Shown here piece after piece: positions 25,276 to 34,406 of a stretch of 64,000 nt of DNA (position 1 is the stretch's first letter; every line of letters starts with the position of its first letter). Origin of the DNA: Bacteroidales bacterium. GTDB lineage: Bacteria > Bacteroidota > Bacteroidia > Bacteroidales > WCHB1-69. The stretch spans positions 1-64,000 of the forward strand of contig JAFYNM010000008.1 in the NCBI GenBank assembly GCA_017549765.1, given 5' to 3'. The translations under genes were made by a program, and so were the position numbers. The notes below the pieces were generated by a model, which ran no database searches, was not told the DNA's origin, and saw only the letters and a program-made list of their open reading frames with translations.

Positions 25276-26865
25276 CCACATCCCATCAAACGTGGTCCAG
25301 ATGTAGTCGCCGAGCTTCCAGGCGCTCTCCACGGCGGTGTTGCCGCAGTCGTTGGTGAAGCGCGTCAGCAGGCGGAGTGCCTCCGTACGTTTTCCATCGC
25401 GCAACAGGCGGACGGCCTCGTTCTCCACGATATAGTGCTCTTTGATGAACTCTTTCTCCAGCGGTGCCCAGGTCTGGTCGATGACAACGTGCATGTCGCC
25501 CCAGCGCTGGCAGGCGATGGTGCCCACACGGTTGAAGGCCCACCAGGCGGCCTCTTTGCTGAAGCCAGTCTCGCGCCCGTCGGTCTTGTAGGTGCTGGGC
25601 AGGTCGGTGACGTTGGCGTAGATGGGCACATAGATGGAGGAGGCCACATTGTCGAGGGCGAACCAGCAGAGCGCGCCCACCTCGTCTGGCAGGTCGGCGC
25701 GGCACTGGATGATGGTGCCATAGACGGTGAAGTGTACCGCGATATTGCGCTCGCCCAGCTCGTTCCAGCCACCGTTGATCTTGTGGAGTTTGAGCTCGTC
25801 GCTCTTCATGAAGGGGTTGGCCATGGGTGAGATGACCTGTTTGCCCTCTTTGTCGGCTACCGTCAGTGTTTTGCGCATGTCGTAAGGTGTGCCCTCATAG
25901 TAGTCTTTGAAGATGCTCATCATCTTCTCGATGGTCACCAAGGTGTCGGGCTTCACCGAGAAGGGGTAGTTCTCCGCGTTGGGGTCGAGGTGCAGGGAGG
26001 GAGCGAGGAGGTCGAAGACGCGCCACTCGCGGCGACGGCAGGCCAGCATCGTGCGGCTCTGCGGCGCGTAGGCATACGCAAAGCGGAAGGTCTCCCTGCC
26101 GTCCCACCAGCCGTTCTCCTTGGCGAGCGAATAGACGTTGTCAGAGGCCATGAAGTAGTCCTTGTCTTTGAGGTTGATCTCGCGGATGGTGGAGGCGTTG
26201 GCGTTGACGGCCACATGGTCGTCGGGCACGCGCTGGGCGGCCCAGACGGCACCCACCTTGCCCTTGCCGGGACCTAAGATCTCGAGATGCCATACCTCGT
26301 TCTTGTCGGCGATGGTCAGGCACTCGCCGGCGTCGATCCAGCCGTACTCCTTCAGCAAGATGCCTGCCGTGCGGATGGCCTCGCGTGCCGTGGTGCAGCG
26401 CTGCAACAGTAACATGCAGAGCCGCTGGCAGTCGATGAGGCCGCTGTCGGACTTGAGCTCGGCACGTCCGCCGAAGGTCGATTCACCGATAGCCAGCTGG
26501 TGCTCGTTGGCACACGGGTATGCGGTGTTCAAGAACTGGTAGGTGTGCGCTGCCTGGGGAATGTCGCCCACGGCGATGTCGGCGTAGCGGGCCATCTTAC
26601 CGGGCTCGTTGGGGGCCCAGACACGCTTGTACAAGGTCTGGCGCTCGCCAGCGCTGTGGTCCGCCGCCGGCTGCACCATGATGTTGGTGCGCGACCGGTG
26701 ACTGTCGTCCGTGTGGGAGGTCATCACGGACCCGTCCGCGGAGGCCTTCTTGCCAATGGTGATACTTGTGCACTCCATACCCTCTGTCATAGGATCCACC
26801 TGCTGTGCCGACAAGGTGAACATGCCGATTAACAACATACAAACTACTAATACACGCTGCTTCAT
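25273..26865 (-). CDS. C69 family dipeptidase (secreted)
   Basis: A 530-residue Ntn-type hydrolase of peptidase family C69, with a signal peptide (MKQRVLVVCMLLIGMFTLSA). The family signature at the mature end is CTSITIGKKASADGSV, with Cys32 as the expected N-terminal nucleophile after processing. Further blocks are ESTFGGRAEL, ECLTIADKNEVWHLEI, VAVNANASTIREI and the C-terminal TFDGMW. These enzymes cleave dipeptides; the periplasm or exterior is the expected site. It is flanked on both sides by 7-bp repeat tracts and has no operon partner. No clear -7 box was found. Confidence 0.92.
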   Translation of the reverse strand: MKQRVLVVCMLLIGMFTLSAQQVDPMTEGMECTSITIGKKASADGSVMTSHTDDSHRSRTNIMVQPAADHSAGERQTLYKRVWAPNEPGKMARYADIAVGDIPQAAHTYQFLNTAYPCANEHQLAIGESTFGGRAELKSDSGLIDCQRLCMLLLQRCTTAREAIRTAGILLKEYGWIDAGECLTIADKNEVWHLEILGPGKGKVGAVWAAQRVPDDHVAVNANASTIREINLKDKDYFMASDNVYSLAKENGWWDGRETFRFAYAYAPQSRTMLACRRREWRVFDLLAPSLHLDPNAENYPFSVKPDTLVTIEKMMSIFKDYYEGTPYDMRKTLTVADKEGKQVISPMANPFMKSDELKLHKINGGWNELGERNIAVHFTVYGTIIQCRADLPDEVGALCWFALDNVASSIYVPIYANVTDLPSTYKTDGRETGFSKEAAWWAFNRVGTIACQRWGDMHVVIDQTWAPLEKEFIKEHYIVENEAVRLLRDGKRTEALRLLTRFTNDCGNTAVESAWKLGDYIWTTFDGMW

Positions 26866-26934
26866 AACTATTTACTTTTAACTTCTACCGGATTATCGTT
26901 TACCGTTTAACGATGAGACGATTATTCGATTACG

Positions 26935-27012
26935 CGATTAACTTCAAATTTCTAACTTCTAACTTCTAACTCCCAATTCCTAACTGACAACTGATAACTC
27001 TTAACTCTTAAC
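26935..27012. repeat. degenerate 7-bp repeat tract
   Basis: Units of the type CTAACTT / TTAACTC in tandem (TTCTAACTTCTAACTTC, then CTTAACTCTTAACTC), between the TonB-receptor gene and the C69 gene. Confidence 0.55.
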
Positions 27013-27013
27013 T

Positions 27014-29467
27014 CTACTCCTCTCCTCCATCATCACCATCGCCACTTCTCCCCTTCGACTCCAGCTCCATCTTGCCGAAACGGAAGGTGATGCCGGCGGA
27101 GATGAAACGGCTGGTGCGCTTGGTGGTGGAGGTAGAGATAAGGTATGGGTTGTTATTCTCACTAGTGGTCTTATTCCAGTTAAAGATGTCTTTCACGTCC
27201 AGATGCACGGAGATCTTGCGGTTCAGGAAGCTGGCGCGCAGTCCGGCGTCAATGGAGTAGCGCGGCTTGGTGGTGGTGAAGAGCGAGATGCTCTTGGAGC
27301 GGTAGTTGGCGGAAGCGAAGACCTCCAGCACCTTCCACAGCTTGGCCCAGTAGTTGATGCGGAAGCTGTAGCCCAGGTTGGAGAACTCGCGCGGGTCGCT
27401 CTCGTTGCGGAAGCGGTATAGCGAATGGTCGTAGTAGATGTTGCCGTAGAAGCGGATGCTCATGAAGGCTTTGAGGCGGTAGGTGACGTTCAGTTCCGCG
27501 CCCGTGTTGAGGGACTTGCCTGCGTTGACGGGCATGGAGAAGGAGACGATGCGCCCGAAGTAGTCGTTGAAGGCCACATCGCTGAGCGAGGATACCTTGT
27601 TGTTGCTGTTGCGGAAGTAGGCCGTCACGCCTACGGAGCCGAACTTCTTGAAGAACTTGGTCCAGCCCGCTTCCACCGCGTTGGTATAGGAGGCCAGAAG
27701 CTCCGGGTTGCCCGTGGAATAGCTATCCTCACTGTAGTTGATGAAGGTGGTGAGCTGCGATGCTGACGGATTGCTCACCCTCCGTGTGTAGCTCAGCTTG
27801 AGGTTGTGCATGCTCTTGGTGCGGTAGGTCAGGTGCAGCGACGGCAGGAGGTTCCAATAGGTCTTGCTGACATTGTCAGCGGGCGAGTTGAGCAGGTCGT
27901 AATGCTGAACGCTGAACTCGGAACGGACTCCTGCCTTGACCGTGAACCCGCCAAACTTGTGCTGGATGGTCACATACTGTCCTGTGCCTGTCCGTCTCGT
28001 GCGGGAATCAACGAAGCGGAGGGCATCCAAGACATACAGGTCTTCGGTACCGTGAACCAGCGTGTCCTGGATGGTGGTGTTGCCACCTCGCGAGTAGCTG
28101 CCACTGATGCCCATGGAGATCTCGCCATTCTTGTGATAGGGGATGGTGTAATCCACATTGGCATTGAAGCTATAGTTGACATTGCGGCTGGTGTCGAGGC
28201 GGTGCTTGTCCAGATAGTCTTGCAGCCGATAGTCGCGGTAATAGTTCGAGAAGGCATTGCCGCCGCTGATGTTGGTGCTCAGGCTGGCATCTATCTGGTG
28301 GCCCTCTTTCTTGAATTTGTGGCGGTACCAGACACCGCCGTAGCCCCAGACGCTGTAGGACTTGCTGCCGGATTCGGCCTCGTAGTCGAAGAGCTCTTCT
28401 TCAGGCAGCATCTCGTAGCGGCTGTGGTGTGATTGGCCGGTGTACCAGCGCCGGTTGGGAGACGCACCGAACCAGAAGTTCATCGAGTTGGCGGTGTCAA
28501 TGGTGTAGGTGACGTTGAAGTGCAGGTTGCCATTGACATTGCGGTTTCTGCTGAACGAGGTGTCGATCTCGATGCTGCTGGTGTCGAGGTCGTTGTCGAG
28601 GCGGGTGAGATGACTGGTGCTGTTGAAGCGGTTGGCGGAGTAGCTGGCGCTGAGGTAGAGGCTGAGGGATACTTTCTTGTTGGCCCATACGTAAGAGAAC
28701 CAAGGCGACACGTTAGGGCGCGATGAGCCGTTGATGCCGAAGCTGATGAACTGGTTCTTCTGGATGGGGGCGGTCGTGACGATGTTGATGATGCCGCCAT
28801 CGGTGTTGACGCCGTACTTGGCTGAGGGGTTGGTGATGACCTCGATGCGGTCGATGCTGTTGGCGGGCAGCTGCTGGATGAACTCCTTGAGGGTCTCCTC
28901 TGTCAGGTTGGAGGGCTTGTCGTTGAGCCATATCTCCACGGATGAGACACCCCGCAAGGTGATGTTGCCCTCGATGTCGACCTCCACGCCGGGTGCGTTC
29001 TGCAGTGCGTCGGCGGCGGTGCCCGTCTGCACCATCGGGTCCTCCGACACATTATATAGGGTCTTCTCACCCTCCATCATGTAAACGGGCTTGTCGGTGG
29101 TGATGCTCACCTCGCCCAGCATGGTGGCAGCTTTGTGCAGCCAGATGGTCCCCAGTTGGATGGTGCGCTCGCTACCACCAACGGTCACTGGCATTGTCAC
29201 CATCTCATAGCCCACCAGCATGACTTTCAGGAAATAGTCTCCGGCGGGGATGTCCTCCAACAGGAAGCGGCCGTTGGTTTCCGAATAGGTGACGGCCACG
29301 TTGCGTAGGTTGGTGTCCTGGGTGGTGAGACCTACTGTCGCGTAGAAGATCTTCTGCCCGTTGGCTGTATCGCAGACCACCCCTTGCACCTTGTAGTGCT
29401 GGGCGGTCAATGTATGGGCCAGCGTGAGCAGAGATACAAGAAGGGTGAATAAGCGAAGAAACTTCAT
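27014..29467 (-). CDS. TonB-dependent receptor-like outer membrane protein
   Basis: An 817-residue outer membrane protein: signal peptide (MKFLRLFTLLVSLLTLAHTLTA), a carboxypeptidase-regulatory-like domain (about 25-110; VQGVVCDTANGQKIFYATV, then GYEMVTMPVTVGG), a plug domain (TAADALQNAPGVEVDIEGN, ITLRGVSSVEIWLNDKPS, NSIDRIEVITNPSAKYG), and a 22-strand-type beta-barrel that ends in ISAGITFRFGKMELESKG. The long acidic tail after the barrel is unusual. This subfamily (OMP_b-brl_3) is common in Bacteroidota; the substrate is unknown. It is monocistronic with its own -7 box. Confidence 0.9.
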   Translation of the reverse strand: MKFLRLFTLLVSLLTLAHTLTAQHYKVQGVVCDTANGQKIFYATVGLTTQDTNLRNVAVTYSETNGRFLLEDIPAGDYFLKVMLVGYEMVTMPVTVGGSERTIQLGTIWLHKAATMLGEVSITTDKPVYMMEGEKTLYNVSEDPMVQTGTAADALQNAPGVEVDIEGNITLRGVSSVEIWLNDKPSNLTEETLKEFIQQLPANSIDRIEVITNPSAKYGVNTDGGIINIVTTAPIQKNQFISFGINGSSRPNVSPWFSYVWANKKVSLSLYLSASYSANRFNSTSHLTRLDNDLDTSSIEIDTSFSRNRNVNGNLHFNVTYTIDTANSMNFWFGASPNRRWYTGQSHHSRYEMLPEEELFDYEAESGSKSYSVWGYGGVWYRHKFKKEGHQIDASLSTNISGGNAFSNYYRDYRLQDYLDKHRLDTSRNVNYSFNANVDYTIPYHKNGEISMGISGSYSRGGNTTIQDTLVHGTEDLYVLDALRFVDSRTRRTGTGQYVTIQHKFGGFTVKAGVRSEFSVQHYDLLNSPADNVSKTYWNLLPSLHLTYRTKSMHNLKLSYTRRVSNPSASQLTTFINYSEDSYSTGNPELLASYTNAVEAGWTKFFKKFGSVGVTAYFRNSNNKVSSLSDVAFNDYFGRIVSFSMPVNAGKSLNTGAELNVTYRLKAFMSIRFYGNIYYDHSLYRFRNESDPREFSNLGYSFRINYWAKLWKVLEVFASANYRSKSISLFTTTKPRYSIDAGLRASFLNRKISVHLDVKDIFNWNKTTSENNNPYLISTSTTKRTSRFISAGITFRFGKMELESKGRSGDGDDGGEE

Positions 29468-29478
29468 ACGTTAAGGTT

Positions 29479-29514
29479 TTTGAGCGGCAAAGATAATTAT
29501 TTTTTTTATTTTTG
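29479..29514 (+). promoter_or_regulatory. promoter of tRNA-Leu
   Basis: TTTG at 29479-29482 and TATTTTTG at 29507-29514, 24 bp apart, 18 bp upstream of the mature tRNA. Confidence 0.6.
29488..29495 (-). promoter_or_regulatory. -7 box of the TonB-type receptor gene
   Basis: TATCTTTG followed by CCGC on the minus strand, 20 bp before the ATG at 29467. It lies inside the divergent tRNA promoter region (29479-29514). Confidence 0.6.
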
Positions 29515-29532
29515 CGCCCTCATTTTGCGACT

Positions 29533-29613
29533 GCGGATGTGGCGTAATGGTAGCCGCGCCAGACTTAGGATCTGGTGGCGAAAGCCGTGGGGGTTCGAGT
29601 CCCCCCATCCGCA
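29533..29613 (+). tRNA. tRNA-Leu (anticodon TAG)
   Basis: The acceptor stem GCGGATG/CATCCGC is complete. The anticodon stem is CCAGA/TCTGG with loop CTTAGGA, giving anticodon TAG, which reads CUN Leu codons. A long variable arm (GGCGAAAGCC) marks it as class II, and the T loop is TTCGAGT. The discriminator A is at 29613; CCA is not encoded. Confidence 0.96.
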
Positions 29614-29638
29614 CTTTACGTTCCCATAATAAAACATA

Positions 29639-30055
29639 ATGATGAAAATCAAATTTCTAATCGCCGCTCTTTTAGTGCTCCTGGTATCTCAATCCAGTTG
29701 CACGAAACATAGAAAATGTGAATGTCTTACCCAATATACCAACGTCTCGGGTGTTTTGATTGCTTATGAAGAGCCTCTCCGATTTGGTGTCAATGGGCAA
29801 TATCCTGTTAACGGATGTATATTGCCTGGAAATCCTTCGCAAGAAGAAATTGAACAAGCATTGGAAGGGGTGTTGCCTTCTGGTGGAGAAGGAGTGTTGA
29901 ACCCTAATGGAGTTAGTTATTTTCTCTTGGCAGGTCCATATCACAACTATAAAAGATATCACCTGCAATTGGTGAATGTCGCATTGGGAGAGAATTTACA
30001 TAATTATTACGATCAGCCTGCGACATACAATGTCTTTTGCATAGAAAAGGAGTAG
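29639..30055 (+). CDS. small lipoprotein of unknown function
   Basis: 138 residues with a lipoprotein signal peptide (MKIKFLIAALLVLLVSQSSC; lipobox SQSSC, lipidation Cys at about residue 21) followed by KHRKCEC. No domain was recognised. It is in an operon with nothing else visible; the tRNA lies 25 bp upstream, so transcription may read through from the tRNA promoter. The next gene is convergent. Confidence 0.7.
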   Translation: MMKIKFLIAALLVLLVSQSSCTKHRKCECLTQYTNVSGVLIAYEEPLRFGVNGQYPVNGCILPGNPSQEEIEQALEGVLPSGGEGVLNPNGVSYFLLAGPYHNYKRYHLQLVNVALGENLHNYYDQPATYNVFCIEKE

Positions 30056-30107
30056 GCATCACCTTCGCTCTGAAGAAATCCGGCGCGGAGGATCTCTTCG
30101 AGGTTGT

Positions 30108-30542
30108 TTAGATATTGTTTACACTGGCAGGCTCGTCGAACCATTCGGCGATGGTGGCGTTGGCCTTGGCGATGACCTCCGGCGTGATCTTGTCTCTGAC
30201 CTTGCGGATGACTAACACGATGGCGGTTGCCTCGTCCATGACGCCCAGCAGATGGAACACCCTCCGGGGAATCAAGTTGATGGGCGTGATCACATACAGG
30301 ATGCATCCGTAGATGAGCATTTTGTCTTTGCTGGTCAAGGGCGCCTCTTTCAGCACATAATAGAAAATCAGCAAGGGTTTGGCTGCGATGCGACCCGCTT
30401 GCTTGGCGTATGTCTTGATTTTGAACCACAAACGAGAGGAAAAACCTTCCCAGTCGATGTTCTTCAGTTTGTCAATCAAGGGTTTGGGATCTTTTCCGAC
30501 TAGGATGTACACGAAAATCAGAATCAGGGTTATCGTTATCAT
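30108..30542 (-). CDS. YkvA/DUF1232 family membrane protein
   Basis: With the start at 30542 the protein is 144 residues: MITITLILIFVYILVG, a transmembrane segment, then a soluble part and the DUF1232 motif (SKDKMLIYGCILYVITPINLIPRRVFHLLGVMDE), a hydrophobic hairpin with the conserved Pro-x-D/N-x-I-P-type turn. The ORF continues to 30623, but that part reads basic and non-hydrophobic, so the internal ATG is chosen. The function of the family is unknown. It is convergent with the lipoprotein gene and divergent from the flippase gene. Confidence 0.8.
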   Translation of the reverse strand: MITITLILIFVYILVGKDPKPLIDKLKNIDWEGFSSRLWFKIKTYAKQAGRIAAKPLLIFYYVLKEAPLTSKDKMLIYGCILYVITPINLIPRRVFHLLGVMDEATAIVLVIRKVRDKITPEVIAKANATIAEWFDEPASVNNI

Positions 30543-30629
30543 TGGTTTTATTTTTTTGAGTGAACAAGTATGATAGAGTCTTTTGCGCGGCGAAAGTTTA
30601 AGAGGCTTTATCCATTTCAACAAAAAACG

Positions 30630-30637
30630 TATCTTTG
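30630..30637 (+). promoter_or_regulatory. -7 box of the glycan cluster
   Basis: TATCTTTG followed by CAGCG, 47 bp before the flippase start at 30685. Confidence 0.6.
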
Positions 30638-30684
30638 CAGCGCCTAACAGACATAGTTAGTAACGAACAGAAGAGGACTTTATT

Positions 30685-31977
30685 TTGTTTAACAAGATCA
30701 TCCATACTTTCGGCACCAAGATTGCGGCGGCGGTTATCAACTTCCTGATAGCGGTGGTGATCTCCCAGACGTTGGGAGATGCGGGAAAAGGAGTGCAGTC
30801 GCTGATGCTGACGACCATCTCTTTTATCCTGATCTTCGCGGAGATCGTCTGTGGGGAGAGTGTGGTCTTCCTGGCTTCGCGCCACTCTTTCTCCAAGATT
30901 TTCGTTCCATCGTTGCTGTGGGCTTTGCTGATCTCTGCCGTCATGGGTGCGGGGGCGTTTTTTTTCTCCCCCGGCGTGGCCCCCGACATCGTCATCCATA
31001 TCGCCGTCTTGTCGTTCATCGCTTCCGCCAGCGCCATCAACTTCCGCTATCTGATTGGCAAGGAGGAGATCAAGAAGGCGAACTACAACACGTTGCTGCA
31101 GCCTCTGCTGATTATCCTGACCGTGCTGGTCTATTATGTGGCGCTCAAGAAAACGGACATCTATGGTTATGTCATCGGCCTGTATCTGGCCTACGGGTGC
31201 TCTTTCTTGCTGGGAGTCTGGATGTTGCAGAAGGAGTACCGTCAGCTGCGTCTGGCTCGTCCGGCGGAATACAAAGCGGTCCTGGCCGATCTTTTCAAAT
31301 ATGGATTTCTGAACCAGACAGGCCATTTTGTGCAGTTCTTCAACCTGCGTCTCAACTATTATCTGTTGTATGCCTATATGGATGAAGGCAGGGTGGGGGT
31401 CTATTCCAACGCGGTCTCCTTGGCAGAGGCCATCTGGATTGTGAGCAACAGCATTGCGCTGGTGCAATATGCACGCATCTCCAATACGGAGGATCGCGAA
31501 TATGCTCAAAGGCTGACGCTGCAGCTGGGCAAGATATGCCTGTTGGTCTCAGCATGCGCAGTGGTGGTGCTGGCCTTGCTGCCCGCTTCGGTTTACTGCT
31601 TTATCTTCGGCCCTGAATTCGGCGAGATGGCAGGCGTGATCCGCATCCTCGCCCCCGGCGTGCTGCTCTATTGCATCTTCCTGATCCTCGGGCACTACTA
31701 TTCGGGCACTGGTCGCTACCAAATGAATACCTTTGCGGCTCTCTGCGGCCTGATAGTCACCTGCCTGCTGGGTTTCATCCTGATCCCCAAGATGGACATT
31801 ATGGGAGCAGCCGTCACCGCGAGCATCGCCTACTCGGTGAACGCTCTTTTCTTGCTGGCCTTCTTCATGCGCGAGGCCCACTTCCAATGGAAGGATTTTG
31901 TCCTGACCCGTGCAGAAGTCAAGACATATCTTTCAGAATTCAAACATTATCTGTCGAAAACTGAATCTCATGAATAA
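30685..31977 (+). CDS. polysaccharide/oligosaccharide flippase-family membrane protein
   Basis: 430 residues with 12 or so transmembrane segments; begins FNKIIHTFGTKIAAAVINFLIAVVISQTLGDAGKG, the hallmark N-terminus of the Wzx/MATE-like polysaccharide export family. It would move lipid-linked glycans across the inner membrane. The start is a TTG; no ATG or GTG fits before it. The last 8 bp overlap the next gene (ATGAATAA), and a glycosyltransferase follows, so the three form one cluster for an unidentified surface glycan. Confidence 0.85.
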   Translation: MFNKIIHTFGTKIAAAVINFLIAVVISQTLGDAGKGVQSLMLTTISFILIFAEIVCGESVVFLASRHSFSKIFVPSLLWALLISAVMGAGAFFFSPGVAPDIVIHIAVLSFIASASAINFRYLIGKEEIKKANYNTLLQPLLIILTVLVYYVALKKTDIYGYVIGLYLAYGCSFLLGVWMLQKEYRQLRLARPAEYKAVLADLFKYGFLNQTGHFVQFFNLRLNYYLLYAYMDEGRVGVYSNAVSLAEAIWIVSNSIALVQYARISNTEDREYAQRLTLQLGKICLLVSACAVVVLALLPASVYCFIFGPEFGEMAGVIRILAPGVLLYCIFLILGHYYSGTGRYQMNTFAALCGLIVTCLLGFILIPKMDIMGAAVTASIAYSVNALFLLAFFMREAHFQWKDFVLTRAEVKTYLSEFKHYLSKTESHE

Positions 31978-32785
31978 ACTGAAAAAAGGATTGAAAGCCT
32001 TAGGGTTGATTTGCAAGCGCCCCTACCTGCTGAATGCGGTTCTCAATGACGAGAAGGTCCGCAAGGAAGAGGTCGTGCGCCGTTATGGGTTGTCTGACGG
32101 TCTTCCTGTGGTGCAGATACAGAGCCTGTTCCCGGATCTTGCCGAGAAGGTCTCCCCCTACGCCTACCTGTCGGGGGCCACGATGCCCATCGACATTGCC
32201 CTGCTGCGTGCTTTGGCAAGAAGACAGCAGGTGCGCGACTATTTCGAGATCGGCACTTGGCGTGGCGAGAGTGTGGCCAATATGGCGGCTGTGGCAGAAC
32301 ATTGCACTACCTTCAATCTGCCCAAGGAGGAGATCCTCAAACTGACTCACAATGAACGCTATGCCGACCTGCATGGGTTCTTCTCCCACCATCTTCCCAA
32401 TGTGACCCAGCTGTACGGCGATTCGCAGACCTTCGACTTCTCTCCCTATCACCGTTCTTTCGATATGGTCTTTGTCGATGGGGATCATCATTATGAGGCG
32501 GTGAAGAAAGACACGGAGACGGCCTTTCAGATGTTACGCGACGATCATTCGGTCATCGTGTGGCACGACTATGGGCTGGATCCAGAGACGGTGCGATGGA
32601 ATGTCTTGTTGGCTATCCTGGACGGAACGCCTGCCGACAAGCGCCAATTCTTGTATCACATTTCCAACACGCTGTGTGCCGTCTTTATCCCCGAGCAACT
32701 GACTGCTGAGCCATTGGCACCCTACGAGGTTCCTGAGAAATATTTTGATGTCACCATAGAGGCCCGTTCCTGTAACGACAAATGA
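31970..32785 (+). CDS. class I SAM-dependent methyltransferase-like protein
   Basis: 271 residues from ATG 31970. The core shows motif I (DYFEIGTWRGESVANMAAV), then FDMVFVDGDHHYEAVKKDTETAF and VIVWHDYG, typical of Methyltransf_24-type class I folds. The target is unknown; in this cluster a sugar or glycan-linked methylation is a reasonable guess. The frame is open 20 codons further upstream, but the ATG overlapping the flippase stop is preferred. It is followed 7 bp later by a glycosyltransferase. Confidence 0.8.
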   Translation: MNKLKKGLKALGLICKRPYLLNAVLNDEKVRKEEVVRRYGLSDGLPVVQIQSLFPDLAEKVSPYAYLSGATMPIDIALLRALARRQQVRDYFEIGTWRGESVANMAAVAEHCTTFNLPKEEILKLTHNERYADLHGFFSHHLPNVTQLYGDSQTFDFSPYHRSFDMVFVDGDHHYEAVKKDTETAFQMLRDDHSVIVWHDYGLDPETVRWNVLLAILDGTPADKRQFLYHISNTLCAVFIPEQLTAEPLAPYEVPEKYFDVTIEARSCNDK

Positions 32786-32792
32786 TTTGAGT

Positions 32793-33971
32793 ATGAATGT
32801 GCTGCATCTTTTGAGCTGGTTTCCGAAGCCCGATGATCCTACCTTGGGCAATTTCTGCATACGCCAGATCGAGTCGTTGCCTGAGGATGTCCATTCTGTC
32901 ATCCTGTCGGTCTATGATGATCCTGAGTTGACACAAGAGATGGAGGTGGTTACGATGGAGGGGACAAACTATACCCATGTCCAGATTCATTTCCGGGCGC
33001 CCCGTTTTCCCGTGGAATCCTTGCGCCGGCTTTGGCGTAAAGGTCGTATCTACCGATGGTATCAATGGGGTCTCGACTATGTGCAAAAGCACTACTTTAC
33101 ACCCGATTTCATCCATTTGCATGTGGCCTATCCGCTGGGTCGTATTGCCTTGCGATGGAAACGGCGCTATCGGCTGCCTTATCTGCTGACGGAGCACTGG
33201 ACCATTTACCAGCCACAGAATGATGCGCTGCTGCAAGGTCGCCTGCGCCGGCAAGTGGTGCGGATCGGTAATCACGCCTCGGCTATCTTGCCCGTCAGCG
33301 ATGACCTGCGCCGCAATATGGAACGTGTGGGGGTGCATAACCGTTTCCAGGTGATTTACAATGTGGTCAATACCGATCGTTTTACTTTGTCGGCACCTTG
33401 TCAGGATCGCCCGAAAAAGCAGATGCTGCATATTTCCACCTTGCGCGATGAGGCCAAGAACTTCTCTGGTCTGTTGCGGACGTTGGAACGACTCAAGGAT
33501 GTCCGCACCGATTTCGAGCTGCATGTCATCCACGACTATCCCGCCCCCGATTTTGAGGAGTATGTGCGTCAACATGGTCTTTCCGAGCATGTGATCTTTC
33601 ATGGGAAGCAGGAGCCGGAAGGGGTGGCCGATTTCTTTGCCAAGAGTGACTTCTTCGTCCTGTTCTCCAACTTTGAGAATCTGCCCTGTGTCATCGTGGA
33701 GTCTTTCGCGTCAGGCGTGCCAGTGCTGTCCACCGATGTGGGTGGCGTCTCTGAGATGGTGACTCCAGAGCGCGGGGTCCTGGTGCGGGCGGGCGACGAA
33801 GATGCGCTGCTTGAGCAACTGCAATACATGCTCGACCACCACGGCGATTTCAACGGGGAAGCTATCCGCCAATATGCGGTGGAGACTTTTAGTATGAAAA
33901 GAATAGGAGGCCAGATCTACGAGCAGTACCTGCTTATTCAAAATACTCCAGCGAGATCCCAAAGTCGCTGA
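32793..33971 (+). CDS. family 4 glycosyltransferase
   Basis: 392 residues in two Rossmann-like domains of GT-B type. The N-terminal half has the family start MNVLHLLSWFPKPDDPTLGNF and LHVAYPLG; the C-terminal half has HISTLRDEAKNFSGLLRTL, IFHGKQ and the nucleotide-sugar site ENLPCVIVESFASGVPVLSTDVGGVSEMV with the EX7E pattern. The ATG at 32793 is preferred to the upstream TTG at 32787. It is the last gene of the glycan cluster and its 3' end overlaps the convergent gldH by 38 bp. Confidence 0.88.
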   Translation: MNVLHLLSWFPKPDDPTLGNFCIRQIESLPEDVHSVILSVYDDPELTQEMEVVTMEGTNYTHVQIHFRAPRFPVESLRRLWRKGRIYRWYQWGLDYVQKHYFTPDFIHLHVAYPLGRIALRWKRRYRLPYLLTEHWTIYQPQNDALLQGRLRRQVVRIGNHASAILPVSDDLRRNMERVGVHNRFQVIYNVVNTDRFTLSAPCQDRPKKQMLHISTLRDEAKNFSGLLRTLERLKDVRTDFELHVIHDYPAPDFEEYVRQHGLSEHVIFHGKQEPEGVADFFAKSDFFVLFSNFENLPCVIVESFASGVPVLSTDVGGVSEMVTPERGVLVRAGDEDALLEQLQYMLDHHGDFNGEAIRQYAVETFSMKRIGGQIYEQYLLIQNTPARSQSR

Positions 33972-34404
33972 TTCCCTTGACTTCATCCACACGCATGCCT
34001 TGCGTGATCGTGAAGGTGTACTCCCCGTTGAAAGGGAAACGGACCTTCGGCTGGAAGAGGAACTTGTTGTCCTTCACACGTCCTTGTCCTTTGCCTGTCC
34101 ATTTGCCGTAAGGGTCGCAGAGGATGAACCCTAACGTGTCCTGCTCTGCATGACCGTCTGGGTAGGTGGTCCGCATGAAGACATAGAAGTTCTGGGTCTC
34201 GAAGTCCGTCGTGTTGCGGAGGTGGATATACATGTTAAAATACTGCATGGAATCCTCGATGTTCACGGTGAAGGTGAGGGGCTTGTCCACACTCCATTTC
34301 TCCCCGGCGATGGACTGGATGTCGCTGTAGAAGACCTGATGTTTGCAAGAGGTACCTAATAGGAGAAGCCAGGCAAAGAGTAGTATAAGATGCTGTTTTT
34401 TCAT
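33934..34404 (-). CDS. gldH: gliding motility lipoprotein GldH
   Basis: 156 residues with a lipoprotein signal peptide (MKKQHLILLFAWLLLLGTSC; lipidation Cys20). The family pattern follows: FTVNIEDSMQYFNMYIHLRNTTDF and FLFQPKVRFPFNGEYTFTITQGMR. GldH is needed for gliding and associated with the T9SS in Flavobacterium; in Bacteroidales it is kept without gliding. It is read 2 bp after ricT, the usual neighbour. The 3' end overlaps the convergent glycosyltransferase. Confidence 0.88.
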   Translation of the reverse strand: MKKQHLILLFAWLLLLGTSCKHQVFYSDIQSIAGEKWSVDKPLTFTVNIEDSMQYFNMYIHLRNTTDFETQNFYVFMRTTYPDGHAEQDTLGFILCDPYGKWTGKGQGRVKDNKFLFQPKVRFPFNGEYTFTITQGMRVDEVKGISDFGISLEYFE

Positions 34405-34406
34405 CG

